In this document: positions 42,564 through 51,018 of the stretch, piece after piece
How the letters are laid out: every line of letters begins with the position of its first letter
Position numbering within the stretch: the stretch's first letter is position 1
DNA from: Streptomyces sp. NBC_00442
GTDB taxonomy: Bacteria; Actinomycetota; Actinomycetes; Streptomycetales; Streptomycetaceae
NCBI RefSeq assembly: GCF_036014195.1
Contig: NZ_CP107918.1
Coordinates: 5,766,001 to 5,830,000, forward strand
Direction: 5' to 3'
Length of the DNA stretch: 64,000 nt
Notes under the pieces: generated by a model
Seen by the model: only the letters and a program-made list of their open reading frames with translations
Told to the model about the DNA's origin: nothing
The model's database searches: none
Position numbers and translations under genes: made by a program

Positions 42564-43562
42564 GTGGAGATCCTGGCATTCGGCGTGCAGGCCGACGAGA
42601 AGCCGCTGATCGAGCGGGCCTTCGCGGGCCGCCACCAGGTGCGCTGTCTCGATGTCTTCCTCACCGAGGACACGGCGCCGATCGCCGCCGGCTACGAGGC
42701 GATCTCCACCAGCGTCAACGCCGACCTCGGCGCCCGGGTCCTGCAGAGCCTCGCCGTCGGCGGCACCCAGCTGATCGCCCAGCGCTCCACCGGCTTCAAC
42801 AACATCGACCTGGACGTGGCCGAGCGCCTCGGCCTCACCATCGCCCGGGTCTCCTCCTACTCCCCGTACTCCGTCGCCGAATTCGCCTGGACCCTGGCGA
42901 TGGCCGTCAACCGCCGCATCGTGCGGGCGTCCAACCGCACCCGCGACTTCGACTTCCGCCTCGACGGACTGCTCGGCCGCGACCTGCGGGGGCGCACCGT
43001 CGGCGTGCTCGGCACCGGCAAGATCGGCGAGGCCTTCACCCGGATCGCCCACGGCTTCGGCATGAACCTGCTCGGCTGGGACGTGGCGCAGAACCCGGCC
43101 TGCGTGGAGCTCGGCATGACGTACGTCGACAAGGACGACCTCCTCGCCGCCGCCGACGTGATCAGCCTGCACGTGCCGCTGCTGCCCTCGACGCACCACA
43201 TCATCGGCCGCGCGGAGCTCGTCGCGATGAAGGACGAGGCGATCCTCGTCAACTCCAGCAGGGGCGGCCTGATCGACACCGATGCGCTGGTCGACGAGCT
43301 GCGCAGGGGCCGCTTCGCCGGCGTCGGGCTCGACGTGTACGAGGCCGAGGCCGGGCTGTTCTTCCACGACCGGTCCCTCGACGCGGTCGAGGACGACACC
43401 CTGGCCCGCCTGGTGACCTTCCCGAACGTGGTGGTCACCTCGCACCAGGCGTACTACACCGTGGACGCGGTGAGCCAGATCGTCGCGGCGACCGTGGAGA
43501 ACGTGGCGGCCTACGCGGAAGGCCGCCACACCGAGAACATCCTGGTACCGGCCGCTCCGTGA
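42564..43562 (+). CDS. D-2-hydroxyacid dehydrogenase (D-lactate dehydrogenase-like)
   Basis: A 332-aa NAD-dependent enzyme of the D-LDH group, interconverting a 2-oxoacid and D-2-hydroxyacid. The dinucleotide fold is GVLGTGKIGEAFTRIAHGFG; catalytic Arg, Glu and His are in NSSRGGLIDT, DVYEAEAGLFF and TSHQAYYT; the FFHDRS loop is typical of LdhA-like enzymes. GTG 42564 has AAGGGAG. It sits between pfkA and trpE; a role in fermentative NADH recycling is plausible but unproved. Confidence 0.92.
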   Translation: MEILAFGVQADEKPLIERAFAGRHQVRCLDVFLTEDTAPIAAGYEAISTSVNADLGARVLQSLAVGGTQLIAQRSTGFNNIDLDVAERLGLTIARVSSYSPYSVAEFAWTLAMAVNRRIVRASNRTRDFDFRLDGLLGRDLRGRTVGVLGTGKIGEAFTRIAHGFGMNLLGWDVAQNPACVELGMTYVDKDDLLAAADVISLHVPLLPSTHHIIGRAELVAMKDEAILVNSSRGGLIDTDALVDELRRGRFAGVGLDVYEAEAGLFFHDRSLDAVEDDTLARLVTFPNVVVTSHQAYYTVDAVSQIVAATVENVAAYAEGRHTENILVPAAP

Positions 43563-43578
43563 GCCGGGCGGCGCGGCC

Positions 43579-45483
43579 TCAGCGGACCGCCGCCACCCCC
43601 GCGAGCAGCTCCCTGACGATCTCCGGGCCGCGCAGCGTCAGCACCGACTCCGGGTGGAACTGGATGCCCGCGTAGCCGGCGCCGCGCAGCGCGTGCACCT
43701 CCCTGGTCACCGGGTCCAGCGACACCTCGACCCCCGCGGGCGCCTGCGCGCAGCGCGCCGCGAAGCTGTTGTAGAAGCCCACGGTCTCCTCGCGGCCGAA
43801 CACATCGATCCGCACCTGCGCGCCCTGGTGGGGCTCCCGCTTGCGGACGATCGGCAGGCCGAGTTCCGCCGCGATCAGCTCGTGGCCCAGGCACACCCCG
43901 AGCAACCCGTGCCGGTGCGAGCGCAGCAGCTCCGCCGTGAGCGGGCGAAGCAGGCGCATCTTCGGGTCGGCCGCGTCCACGGGGTTGCCCGGACCCGGCC
44001 CCAGGATCACCGGGCCCTCATGCGCGAGGGCCCGCCCGCGCAGTCCGGGGGCGTCGTAGCGGAGCACCGACACGTCCAGGCCCGCCGAGCGCAGCACGTG
44101 CGCGAGCATCGCCGTGAAGGTGTCCTCGCCGTCCACCACGAGCGCCGAGCCGCTCGGCTCCGCGGGGCGGTCCCGCATCCGCAGCCAGAACGGCGCGAGG
44201 CCGGCCCGCCGGGCGTCCAGGGCGGCCCGCACCCGGGGATCGTCGGCGAGGCGGGGGCGTACCGACTCGGCGGCCGGGCGGGCGGGGCGCACTCCGAGCG
44301 CGGCCAGCACCCCGGCGGCCTTGGCGTGGGTCTCGGCGACCTCGCCCGCCGGGTCCGAGTGCCGGACGAGGGTCGCGCCGACCGGGACCTCCAGCCGTCC
44401 CCCGGGGGAGATGTGGGCGGTGCGGATCAGGATGGGCGAGTCGAGCGTCTGGGCGCCGCCCGCGTCCAGGCCGAGCAGCGCGAGCGCGCCCGCGTAGTAG
44501 CCGCGTCCACCGGGCTCGTGGCGCTCGATGACCCGGCACGCGTTCTGCACCGGGGAGCCGGTGACGGTCGCCGCGAACATCGTCTCCCTGAGCACCTCGC
44601 GCACATCCAGCGAGGAGCGGCCCCTCAACTCGTACTCGGTGTGCGCGAGATGAGCCATCTCCTTCAGGCGCGGGCCGATCACGACGCCGCCCATGTCACC
44701 CACCGTGCACATCATCTTGAGTTCCTCGTCGACGACCATGGAGAGCTCGTCGGTCTCCTTGCGGTCGGCGAGGAAGGCCAGCAGGTCCTCGGGAGTGGGC
44801 CCGCCGGCCGGATAGCGATAGGTCCCGCTGATCGGGTTCATGACGACGGTGCCGCCGGACATCCGCACGTGCACCTCGGGGCTGGCCCCGATGAGTGTGC
44901 GCCCGCCCGTCGCCCGCCGCCGCCCTTCCGAGGAAGGCCCTCCGGGCCCCTTGCTGTTTCCGGTGTGCACCACATACGTCCAGTACGCGCCCCGCTCGCC
45001 CTCCAGCAGGCGGCGGAACAGGGCCAGCGCGTCGGCCCGCCCGAAGCCGGGGATCTCGCCCCTGAACGTGCGGCGGATGACGAAATTGGCGCCTTCGCCG
45101 CGGCCGATCTCGTCGTCGATCACCCGCCGCACGATGCCCGCGTACTCCTCGTCGCCGACGTCGAAAGCGCCGTCCTCGACCCGTACCTCGTGCGTGGGCA
45201 GCTCCGCGAGCACCTTGGCGAGCGGCAGCTCGTGCGCCTCGGCCGCGACGAGCACCGAGAGCGGCGTCCCGTCGTCGCGGACGTCGAAGCCGCGCTCCCT
45301 GATCTGCCGGAACGGCACCAGGGCGAGAGCGGGGAGTTCCCCGACGGGCAGGTCGGCCAGGTGCTCGGCCTCGTGGACCTCGCCGATCAGCAGCTCGACG
45401 GTGTCGTGGTCACGGCCCGGAGTGCGCCTGCGCAGCAGCGCGAACGGCGGGCAGTCCTCGTCCAGCAGTCTCTCGATGAGCAT
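43579..45483 (-). CDS. trpE: Fused anthranilate synthase (TrpE-TrpG)
   Basis: Makes anthranilate from chorismate and glutamine. The 634-aa protein joins a chorismate-binding TrpE part (1 to about 420; DELSMVVDEELKMM, GSPVQNACRVIERHE, PVGATLV) to a glutamine amidotransferase (about 435-634; Cys531 in LLGVCLGHEL and the His/Glu of IQFHPESVL). The domain order is like PhzE and S. venezuelae TrpE(G). ATG 45483 follows GGAAGGAACCACCCGTCCC. The trpL leader and attenuator directly upstream tie it to tryptophan supply and not to phenazines. Confidence 0.96.
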   Translation of the reverse strand: MLIERLLDEDCPPFALLRRRTPGRDHDTVELLIGEVHEAEHLADLPVGELPALALVPFRQIRERGFDVRDDGTPLSVLVAAEAHELPLAKVLAELPTHEVRVEDGAFDVGDEEYAGIVRRVIDDEIGRGEGANFVIRRTFRGEIPGFGRADALALFRRLLEGERGAYWTYVVHTGNSKGPGGPSSEGRRRATGGRTLIGASPEVHVRMSGGTVVMNPISGTYRYPAGGPTPEDLLAFLADRKETDELSMVVDEELKMMCTVGDMGGVVIGPRLKEMAHLAHTEYELRGRSSLDVREVLRETMFAATVTGSPVQNACRVIERHEPGGRGYYAGALALLGLDAGGAQTLDSPILIRTAHISPGGRLEVPVGATLVRHSDPAGEVAETHAKAAGVLAALGVRPARPAAESVRPRLADDPRVRAALDARRAGLAPFWLRMRDRPAEPSGSALVVDGEDTFTAMLAHVLRSAGLDVSVLRYDAPGLRGRALAHEGPVILGPGPGNPVDAADPKMRLLRPLTAELLRSHRHGLLGVCLGHELIAAELGLPIVRKREPHQGAQVRIDVFGREETVGFYNSFAARCAQAPAGVEVSLDPVTREVHALRGAGYAGIQFHPESVLTLRGPEIVRELLAGVAAVR

Positions 45484-45535
45484 GGGACGGGTGGTTCCTT
45501 CCGGTGGGGAGCGGGAGGAACGGCCCGGGAAACAC

Positions 45536-45563
45536 CGAAGGCCGCCCCTCGGGGCGGCCTTCG
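45536..45563 (-). terminator. trp attenuator hairpin
   Basis: GAAGGCCGCCCC and GGGGCGGCCTTC form a perfect 12-bp stem (13 with the closing C-G), followed on the minus strand by GGTGTTT. It lies between the stop codon of trpL and the trpE start. When tryptophanyl-tRNA is short, ribosomes stalled at the Trp codons should prevent it from forming. Confidence 0.9.
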
Positions 45564-45587
45564 CGAGTCTGTGTGTACGCGCAGAGA

Positions 45588-45644
45588 TCAGCGGGCCGCC
45601 GGATGAGCGGTCCACCACCAGTTCTGGATCGAGTGCGCGAACAT
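45588..45644 (-). CDS. trpL: trp leader peptide with three consecutive Trp codons
   Basis: An 18-codon frame, MFAHSIQNWWWTAHPAAR, with TGG TGG TGG at codons 9-11. It lies 104 bp before trpE and 25 bp before the attenuator stem. This is ribosome-mediated attenuation as described for S. venezuelae trpE(G). No ribosome site is present; TAGAGT stands 7 nt before the ATG, so the RNA probably begins at or next to the A of the ATG. Confidence 0.93.
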   Translation of the reverse strand: MFAHSIQNWWWTAHPAAR

Positions 45645-45651
45645 GGCGGGC

Positions 45652-45657
45652 ACTCTA
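45652..45657 (-). promoter_or_regulatory. -10 box of the trpL-trpE promoter
   Basis: TAGAGT on the minus strand, 7 nt before the trpL ATG. The -35 region would fall inside the preceding terminator stem (about 45675-45680, GGCGGT), which is a poor match, so the promoter is embedded in the amidase terminator. Confidence 0.6.
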
Positions 45658-45664
45658 CCCGACG

Positions 45665-45700
45665 ATCCGACGGCACCGCCGCCGGGCGGTGCCGTCGGAT
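45665..45700 (-). terminator. Terminator-like hairpin after the amidase gene
   Basis: ATCCGACGGCACCGCC and GGCGGTGCCGTCGGAT form a 16-bp perfect stem with loop GCCG, 2 bp after the amidase stop codon. It insulates trpL from the upstream gene and overlaps the expected trpL promoter. Confidence 0.8.
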
Positions 45701-45702
45701 CT

Positions 45703-47697
45703 CTAGCGGGTCCCGGGCGTGACCGCCTGGACGTCGCTCGCCCGCACCCAGGCGATCCGGTGGTTGTACCGGACCGGGTAGAAGGTCTGGGCGCCCTTGA
45801 CCAGGGTGCCGAGCGTGGTGCCGCCGTAGTAGTAGTCGCCCGCGACCGCGTCACCGGCGGCCACGTAGGCCTGCCCGGCCGGGAGGGCGTACTTCGTCAG
45901 GGAGGCGGAGTTGCTGCCCTGCACCGGCACCCCGGTGCCCGCGTACGCCGCGTCCTCGGGGTAGGCGCGGCCGTAGACCTGCACCGGGGCGTCGCCCTTG
46001 GCCTTCAGGACGACCGGGGCCGCCGAGCGCGCGACGGCCGAGGTGTAGCGGCCTCCTGGGTTGTGGAACCAGGCCTTCTGCCCGCCGTACCAGATCGCCG
46101 TCCAGTCGCCCTGCCGGTCCGCGACGACGTACCGGCCGCCCGCGACGACCTTGTTGCCCCAGTTCGGGCCCTCGGTCGCGACCTGCTCGCCCAGGTAGGG
46201 GTCGCTCAGCGGGGCGGCGTCGGTGGACGGTGCGGCGTACAGGTAGCCGAAGTTGACGGGCTCGTCGAAGGTGGTGCGGACCTTGGTGGCCGGGTCGTAG
46301 TACGTCGTGGTGCGCGGGGTGAACGGCGGCACGACCTTGACGACCTGGCCGGCCGCGGGCATCCGGGGGGCGGCGCAGTCGTCGGCGCCGAGCAGGGACA
46401 TGTAGTGGTTCCAGTCCCAGAACGGGCCGGGGTCCCAGTGCTGCCCTGCCACATAGCCGTCCAGCGGGCCCGGCACCTCGTCGTGGCCGAGGACGTGCTC
46501 GCGGTCGAGCGGGATGGAGAACCGGCCGGCCAGGTATTTCACCAGCGTCGCGGACGCGTCGTAGAGCGGCTCTCCGTACCAGCTGCCCTGCTTCATGGCG
46601 AAGCCCACGTGCTCGATGCCGAGGGCGTGCATGTTCACCGACTTGTTGCCCGCGTGGTACGACTCGTCCTTCGTCGCCACCACCTGGGTGACCAGGCTGC
46701 CGTCGTCCTTGACGATGTAGTGCGTGCTGGCCGAACTCCTCGGGTCCTGGAAGGTCTTGATGGAGCCGTCGTAGGAGCCCTCGGTGTCGTGGATCACGAT
46801 CTGCCGGATGTCGTATCCGTTGTCCGGCCGGGTCGCCACGTTGTAGTTGTTCGGGTCGGCCGGCCGGTAGTCGCAGTTGAGCCCGGCCGGGCACTCGGGG
46901 GCCGGAGCGGCCGGGTCGGCAGCCAGGGCCTTCTTCGCCGGGCCCGCCGGCCTGACGCCGGGGTCGGCGGGCAGGGCGAGGGCCTGGCCGTCCGTGGTGA
47001 CCCGGCTCTCGCCCGAGCGCACCGAGGCGAAGACGCGCTCCGCGAAGGCGTCGGCGCCCTTGGCGTCGGGGGCCTGGCTGTAGCGGGCCACCGCCGGGTA
47101 CCAGGCGCCCGGGTCGGCGGGCAGCGAGCCGGTCGCCGCGCGCTGGTAGTGGGCGAGCAGGGCCGCGCCCGCCCGGATGCTCCGGCCGGCGTCGGTACGC
47201 ACCGCGTCCACGGGCTCGCCGATGAGTCGCGCTGCCTCGTCCAGGGTGTGCAGGCCGGGCGCCGTGGTGTCGACGGCGGGCTCGGCGGCCGGCGCCTTCT
47301 TGGCGTCGAACCGCTTCATGACGGCCGGGTCGCCGCTCAGATCGAGGTGCGCGAGCCGGTCCTGGGCGCTGGGCTGCTCGACATCGCCGGGCAGCACCCG
47401 GGTCAGGCCCATGACGTTGTACGCGCCCGACGTGCTGGGCCTTCCGTCGTGGTCCTCCCAGAGCGTCTGACGGTAGGAGACCGCCATGAGGACGCTCTGG
47501 GGAACCTTGAACTCCCGTGCGGCACCGGCGAATTGGGCCTGGAGGGCCGTGCTTGCCCGGGTCTGTCCGCCGGCGCCGAGCGGCGCCGCGAGCGCCTGCG
47601 GGCCGAGCGCGGTGAGCGCCAGTGCCCCGGCCACCGCCGACCCCACCAGCTTCGCCTTCGTGTGTTTCCGCTGTCCGCCGGTCACGCTTCGGCTCAC
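45703..47697 (-). CDS. Secreted N-acetylmuramoyl-L-alanine amidase
   Basis: Cuts the bond between the glycan strand and the stem peptide. The 664-aa product has a signal peptide (about 10-35, ending PQALAAP), an alpha-helical N-terminal domain resembling a lysozyme-like or spore-wall binding region (about 40-220), an Amidase_2 domain (about 290-425; QIVIHDTEG, STHYIVKDDG, GIEHVGF, VLGHDEVPG, where the three His bind zinc) and a C-terminal tail with two SH3-like parts. GTG 47697 has AGGGG 5 nt upstream; GTG 47703 is possible. Confidence 0.92.
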   Translation of the reverse strand: MSRSVTGGQRKHTKAKLVGSAVAGALALTALGPQALAAPLGAGGQTRASTALQAQFAGAAREFKVPQSVLMAVSYRQTLWEDHDGRPSTSGAYNVMGLTRVLPGDVEQPSAQDRLAHLDLSGDPAVMKRFDAKKAPAAEPAVDTTAPGLHTLDEAARLIGEPVDAVRTDAGRSIRAGAALLAHYQRAATGSLPADPGAWYPAVARYSQAPDAKGADAFAERVFASVRSGESRVTTDGQALALPADPGVRPAGPAKKALAADPAAPAPECPAGLNCDYRPADPNNYNVATRPDNGYDIRQIVIHDTEGSYDGSIKTFQDPRSSASTHYIVKDDGSLVTQVVATKDESYHAGNKSVNMHALGIEHVGFAMKQGSWYGEPLYDASATLVKYLAGRFSIPLDREHVLGHDEVPGPLDGYVAGQHWDPGPFWDWNHYMSLLGADDCAAPRMPAAGQVVKVVPPFTPRTTTYYDPATKVRTTFDEPVNFGYLYAAPSTDAAPLSDPYLGEQVATEGPNWGNKVVAGGRYVVADRQGDWTAIWYGGQKAWFHNPGGRYTSAVARSAAPVVLKAKGDAPVQVYGRAYPEDAAYAGTGVPVQGSNSASLTKYALPAGQAYVAAGDAVAGDYYYGGTTLGTLVKGAQTFYPVRYNHRIAWVRASDVQAVTPGTR

Positions 47698-47886
47698 ACC
47701 CACCCCTGGTCACGTTTGTCCCACATTCGGTAACTGGCGTGACAGTAACAGGGGATGATCATGGTCGGTCACGATCGGGACCTTCCGGACCGCATGCCTG
47801 CCCTTACGGTCATGGCCGCGTGCCCGGGTGTCTCATTTGGCGGTCGTGGGAATGGACGGCTTTGCCGACCACGTAATGTGGGTGCG

Positions 47887-49218
47887 GTGACCGTGAACGT
47901 AAACACCTGGCGTGACCTTCCCGCGGCGCAGCAGCCCGAGTACCCCGATGCCGAGGCTCTGCGCGATGTGATCGCGGACCTCGAATCGTATCCGCCGCTC
48001 GTCTTCGCCGGCGAGTGCGACCAGCTGCGTGCCCGTCTGGGAGCCGTCGCCCAGGGCGAGGCGTTCCTCCTCCAGGGCGGCGACTGCGCCGAGGCCTTCG
48101 ATGCCGTGTCGGCCGAGCAGATCCGGGCCAAGCTCAAGACGCTCCTGCAGATGAGCGCCGTCCTCACCTACGCGGCCTCCGTGCCCGTGGTGAAGGTCGG
48201 CCGCATCGCCGGCCAGTACTCCAAGCCCCGCTCCAAGGGCACCGAGACCCGCGACGGCGTGACCCTGCCGACCTACCGCGGCGACTCCGTGAACGGCTTC
48301 GCCTTCACGGAGAAGGACCGCGTGCCCGACCCCGAGCGCCTGAAGCGGATGTACCACGCGTCCGCCTCGACGCTGAACCTGGTGCGCGCCTTCACCACCG
48401 GTGGCTACGCCGACCTGCGCCAGGTGCACGCCTGGAACCAGGACTTCGTGAAGTCCTCGCCGTCCGGCCAGCGCTACGAGCAGCTCGCCCGCGAGATCGA
48501 CAACGCGCTGAACTTCATGAAGGCCTGCGGCACCGACCCGGCCGAGTTCAAGGCAGTCGAGTTCTACGCCTCCCACGAGGCCCTGCTGCTCGACTACGAG
48601 TCGGCGCTCACCCGCACCGACTCGCGCACCGGGCACCTGTACGACACCTCGGCCCACATGGTCTGGATCGGTGAGCGCACCCGGCAGCTCGACGGCGGGC
48701 ACATCGAGTTCGCCTCCCGGATCCGCAACCCGATCGGCATCAAGCTCGGCCCGACGACCTCCGTCGACGAGGCGCTCACCTACGTGGACCGTCTCGACCC
48801 GGACCGCGAGCCGGGCCGGCTGACCTTCGTCGTCCGCATGGGCGCCGACAAGGTCCGCGACAAGCTGCCCGAGCTCGTCGAGAAGGTCACCGCCTCCGGC
48901 GCGGTCGTCGCCTGGGTCACCGACCCGATGCACGGCAACACCTTCGAGGCGGCCTCCGGCCACAAGACGCGCCGCTTCGACGACGTCCTGGACGAGGTCA
49001 AGGGCTTCTTCGAGGTCCACAAGGCGCTGGGCACCCACCCGGGCGGCATCCACGTCGAGCTCACCGGTGACGACGTCACCGAGTGCGTGGGCGGCGGCGA
49101 CGAGATCTTCGTCGACGACCTGCACCAGCGCTACGAGACGGCCTGCGACCCGCGCCTGAACCGCAGCCAGTCCCTCGACCTGGCGTTCCTGGTCGCCGAG
49201 ATGTACCGCGATCAGTAA
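47887..49218 (+). CDS. aroH: Class II 3-deoxy-7-phosphoheptulonate (DAHP) synthase
   Basis: First step of the shikimate pathway, joining phosphoenolpyruvate and erythrose-4-phosphate. The 443-aa protein belongs to the plant/mycobacterial class: FLQGGDCAEAF with the metal-binding Cys, KVGRIAGQYSKPRS, SHEALLLDYESALTR, IGIKLGPT, WVTDPMHGNT and GGIHVELTGDDVTEC. GTG 47887 gives the usual TVNVNTWRDLPA start; frames extend to 47755 without support. TAATGT 7 nt upstream suggests a leaderless mRNA. No Trp-rich leader peptide was found, unlike trpE. Confidence 0.95.
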   Translation: MTVNVNTWRDLPAAQQPEYPDAEALRDVIADLESYPPLVFAGECDQLRARLGAVAQGEAFLLQGGDCAEAFDAVSAEQIRAKLKTLLQMSAVLTYAASVPVVKVGRIAGQYSKPRSKGTETRDGVTLPTYRGDSVNGFAFTEKDRVPDPERLKRMYHASASTLNLVRAFTTGGYADLRQVHAWNQDFVKSSPSGQRYEQLAREIDNALNFMKACGTDPAEFKAVEFYASHEALLLDYESALTRTDSRTGHLYDTSAHMVWIGERTRQLDGGHIEFASRIRNPIGIKLGPTTSVDEALTYVDRLDPDREPGRLTFVVRMGADKVRDKLPELVEKVTASGAVVAWVTDPMHGNTFEAASGHKTRRFDDVLDEVKGFFEVHKALGTHPGGIHVELTGDDVTECVGGGDEIFVDDLHQRYETACDPRLNRSQSLDLAFLVAEMYRDQ

Positions 49219-49235
49219 ATTCCCGTACGCAGCGG

Positions 49236-49272
49236 CAGTGGGGCGCGGATCCATGTGATCCGCGCCCCACTG
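49236..49272 (+). terminator. Terminator after aroH
   Basis: CAGTGGGGCGCGGATC pairs with GATCCGCGCCCCACTG around CATGT, a 16-bp perfect stem, 18 bp after the aroH stop. Confidence 0.8.
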
Positions 49273-49312
49273 GCGTATCCGGTCTTTTGCGCACCCGGGG
49301 CGGCAGGTAAGG

Positions 49313-49331
49313 TTAGGTTAGCCTCACCGAG
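49313..49331 (+). promoter_or_regulatory. Iron box (DmdR/IdeR site) upstream of bfd
   Basis: TTAGGTTAGCCTCACCGAG resembles the DmdR1/IdeR consensus TTAGGTTAGSCTAACCTAA, with the left half exact and the right half partly changed. It lies 60 bp before bfd. Iron-bound DmdR would repress bfd when iron is ample. Confidence 0.8.
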
Positions 49332-49390
49332 TCATCGGGACGGGCTTTCCATGACGATCCCGCGCCGAGCGCCCACGGGAGGTGAACCGC

Positions 49391-49654
49391 GTGTACGTAT
49401 GCAACTGCTTCGGTGTCACCGAGGAGCAGGTCAAGAAGCACGCGGACGGCGGTGCCTGCACCCCCCGTCAGATAGCTTCGGCCTGCAAGGCCGGCACCGA
49501 CTGCGGTTCGTGCGTGCGCCGCATCCAGGCCCTGCTCGGACGCGGCGCCTGCCCCCGGCGCGAGCTGGTGGACCAGGGCGTTCCCGCGCTCACCGCCGTC
49601 ACGACGGAAGCCGTGACGGCGCCATTCGCTCCCGCCCTCGACGACGCGGCCTGA
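49391..49654 (+). CDS. bfd: Bacterioferritin-associated ferredoxin
   Basis: An 87-aa 2Fe-2S protein that reduces and releases iron from bacterioferritin. Four Cys in the Bfd pattern: CNCFG near residue 4 and CGSC near residue 39. The C-terminal 30 residues are Ala/Thr-rich and probably disordered. GTG 49391 is chosen because GGGAGGTG lies upstream; GTG 49382 would overlap that site. Convergent with bfr, and preceded by an iron box. Confidence 0.92.
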   Translation: MYVCNCFGVTEEQVKKHADGGACTPRQIASACKAGTDCGSCVRRIQALLGRGACPRRELVDQGVPALTAVTTEAVTAPFAPALDDAA

Positions 49655-49700
49655 CGCTCGCCGCCCCGCGAGCCCGCAGGCCTGAACGCCGGCTCTCCCG

Positions 49701-50180
49701 CTAGCTCTCCGGCTGCTCGATGAGCTGCGCGATGTAGAGCGCCTCGCCGAGCTTCTCGACGAGCTCCAGCTGGGTGTCGAGGTAGTCGATGTGGTGCTCC
49801 TCGTCGGCCAGGATCGACTCGAAGATGTTCGCGGACGTGATGTCGCCCTTGCCCCGCATCACCTCGATCCCGCGCTTGAGGCGGTCGATCGCCTCGACCT
49901 CGACCTGCCGGTCCGCCTGGAACATCTCGGTGACCGTCTGCCCGATGCGCACATGGAAGAGCCGCTGGAAATTGGGCAGACCGTCCAGGAACAGGATCCG
50001 GTCGGTCAGCACCTCCGCATGCTTCATCTCGTCGATCGACTCGTGACGCGTGTACTTGGCCAGCTTCGTCCAGCCGAAGTTGGCCTGCATCGCGCTGTGC
50101 AGCCAGTACTGGTTGATCGCCGTCAGCTCGGCACTCAGCTGCTCATTCAGGAATTCGATGACCTCGGGGTCGCCCTGCAT
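49701..50180 (-). CDS. bfr: Bacterioferritin
   Basis: Iron-storage shell subunit of 159 aa with haem between subunits. The di-iron ligands are Glu18 (LSAELTAINQY), Glu51 and His54 (DEMKHAEVLTDRI), Glu94 and Glu127/His130 (ADEEHHIDYL), and Met52 (IDEMKHAE) is the haem ligand. ATG 50180 has GGAAGGAGCC upstream; the open frame extends to 50261 without support. It faces bfd tail-to-tail, 46 bp apart. I saw no clear iron box at its own promoter. Confidence 0.96.
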   Translation of the reverse strand: MQGDPEVIEFLNEQLSAELTAINQYWLHSAMQANFGWTKLAKYTRHESIDEMKHAEVLTDRILFLDGLPNFQRLFHVRIGQTVTEMFQADRQVEVEAIDRLKRGIEVMRGKGDITSANIFESILADEEHHIDYLDTQLELVEKLGEALYIAQLIEQPES

Positions 50181-50333
50181 CGCAGAGGCTCCTTCCAAGC
50201 GGTAACTGGGCAGGTTTCGCGCATCCTTGCACCGTGATTCGGGACCGTCCAGTAAGTGCATGCTTAGTAGGAGTTGCCCGAATCGGGATGTCCCTGGTCA
50301 TCACCACCCTCCGGGGTCTGTCACCATGGAGTC

Positions 50334-50966
50334 ATGGGTCAGCCGGAGAGCCGGGAGCGGCAGGGAGCAGCGCAGACGGAGCTTCCGCCGGGCCAGCGGC
50401 TCCAGCGCGGCTGGCCGGTCACCCACTACGGGCCGGTGCCCAAGTTCAAGCCGGAGCGCTGGGAGTTCCGGGTCTTCGGGGCCACCGCCGACGGCGACAA
50501 GCGCTGCTGGAACCACGAGGAGTTCTCGGCGCTGCCCTTCGAGACCGTGGTCGCCGACCTGCACTGCGTCACCAAGTTCTCGATGCTCGGGGCCGAATGG
50601 GGCGGGGTGAGCGCCCGCACGATCGCCGAACTCGCGCCGCCCGCACCCGATGTCACCCACGTGATGGTCTGGGCCGAGTACGGCTTCAGCTCCAATCTGC
50701 GCCTCGCCGACTTCCTCTCCGACCGCACGGTCTTCGCCACCCACAACGGCGGCGAACTGCTCACCGCCGAGCACGGCTTCCCGCTGCGCCTGGTCGTGCC
50801 GCACCTCTACGCCTGGAAGGGCCCCAAGTGGGTCCGCGGCATCGAGTACATGACGGCCGACCGCCGGGGCTTCTGGGAGGAGCGCGGCTACCACAACGTC
50901 GGCGACCCCTGGCGCGAGCAGCGCTACTCCTACCAGGAGGAGCCCGGGGACGGCCCCGAGCTCTGA
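50334..50966 (+). CDS. Sulfite-oxidase-like molybdopterin oxidoreductase
   Basis: A 210-aa single-domain member of the sulfite oxidase/MsrP fold. The Mo-cofactor Cys is in VADLHCVTKFSM, and FPLRLVVPHLYAWKGPKWV and HNVGDPWREQRY are conserved family stretches. There is no signal peptide or Tat motif, so it acts in the cytoplasm, unlike MsrP. The substrate is unknown; sulfoxide reduction is one guess. ATG 50334 is in frame; ATG 50326 is not. TGGAG lies just upstream. Confidence 0.9.
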   Translation: MGQPESRERQGAAQTELPPGQRLQRGWPVTHYGPVPKFKPERWEFRVFGATADGDKRCWNHEEFSALPFETVVADLHCVTKFSMLGAEWGGVSARTIAELAPPAPDVTHVMVWAEYGFSSNLRLADFLSDRTVFATHNGGELLTAEHGFPLRLVVPHLYAWKGPKWVRGIEYMTADRRGFWEERGYHNVGDPWREQRYSYQEEPGDGPEL

Positions 50967-51018
50967 GCGCGGCCCGCCGAAGAACCCCGGGTGCCGACAG
51001 GATCCGCCGGGCAGGTCC

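Noticed and set aside
43579..45483. Phenazine-type anthranilate synthase (PhzE)
   Set aside because: The fused layout is similar, but the Trp-codon leader and attenuator, and the absence of other phz genes, point to tryptophan supply.
47755..47886. Possible Trp-rich leader peptide or longer N-terminus for aroH
   Set aside because: No Trp codon run or attenuator stem was found, and the extension is unlike the conserved start of the family.
49641..49700. Bidirectional terminator between bfd and bfr
   Set aside because: Only a 6-bp stem (GCTCGC/GCGAGC) is present, too weak to call.
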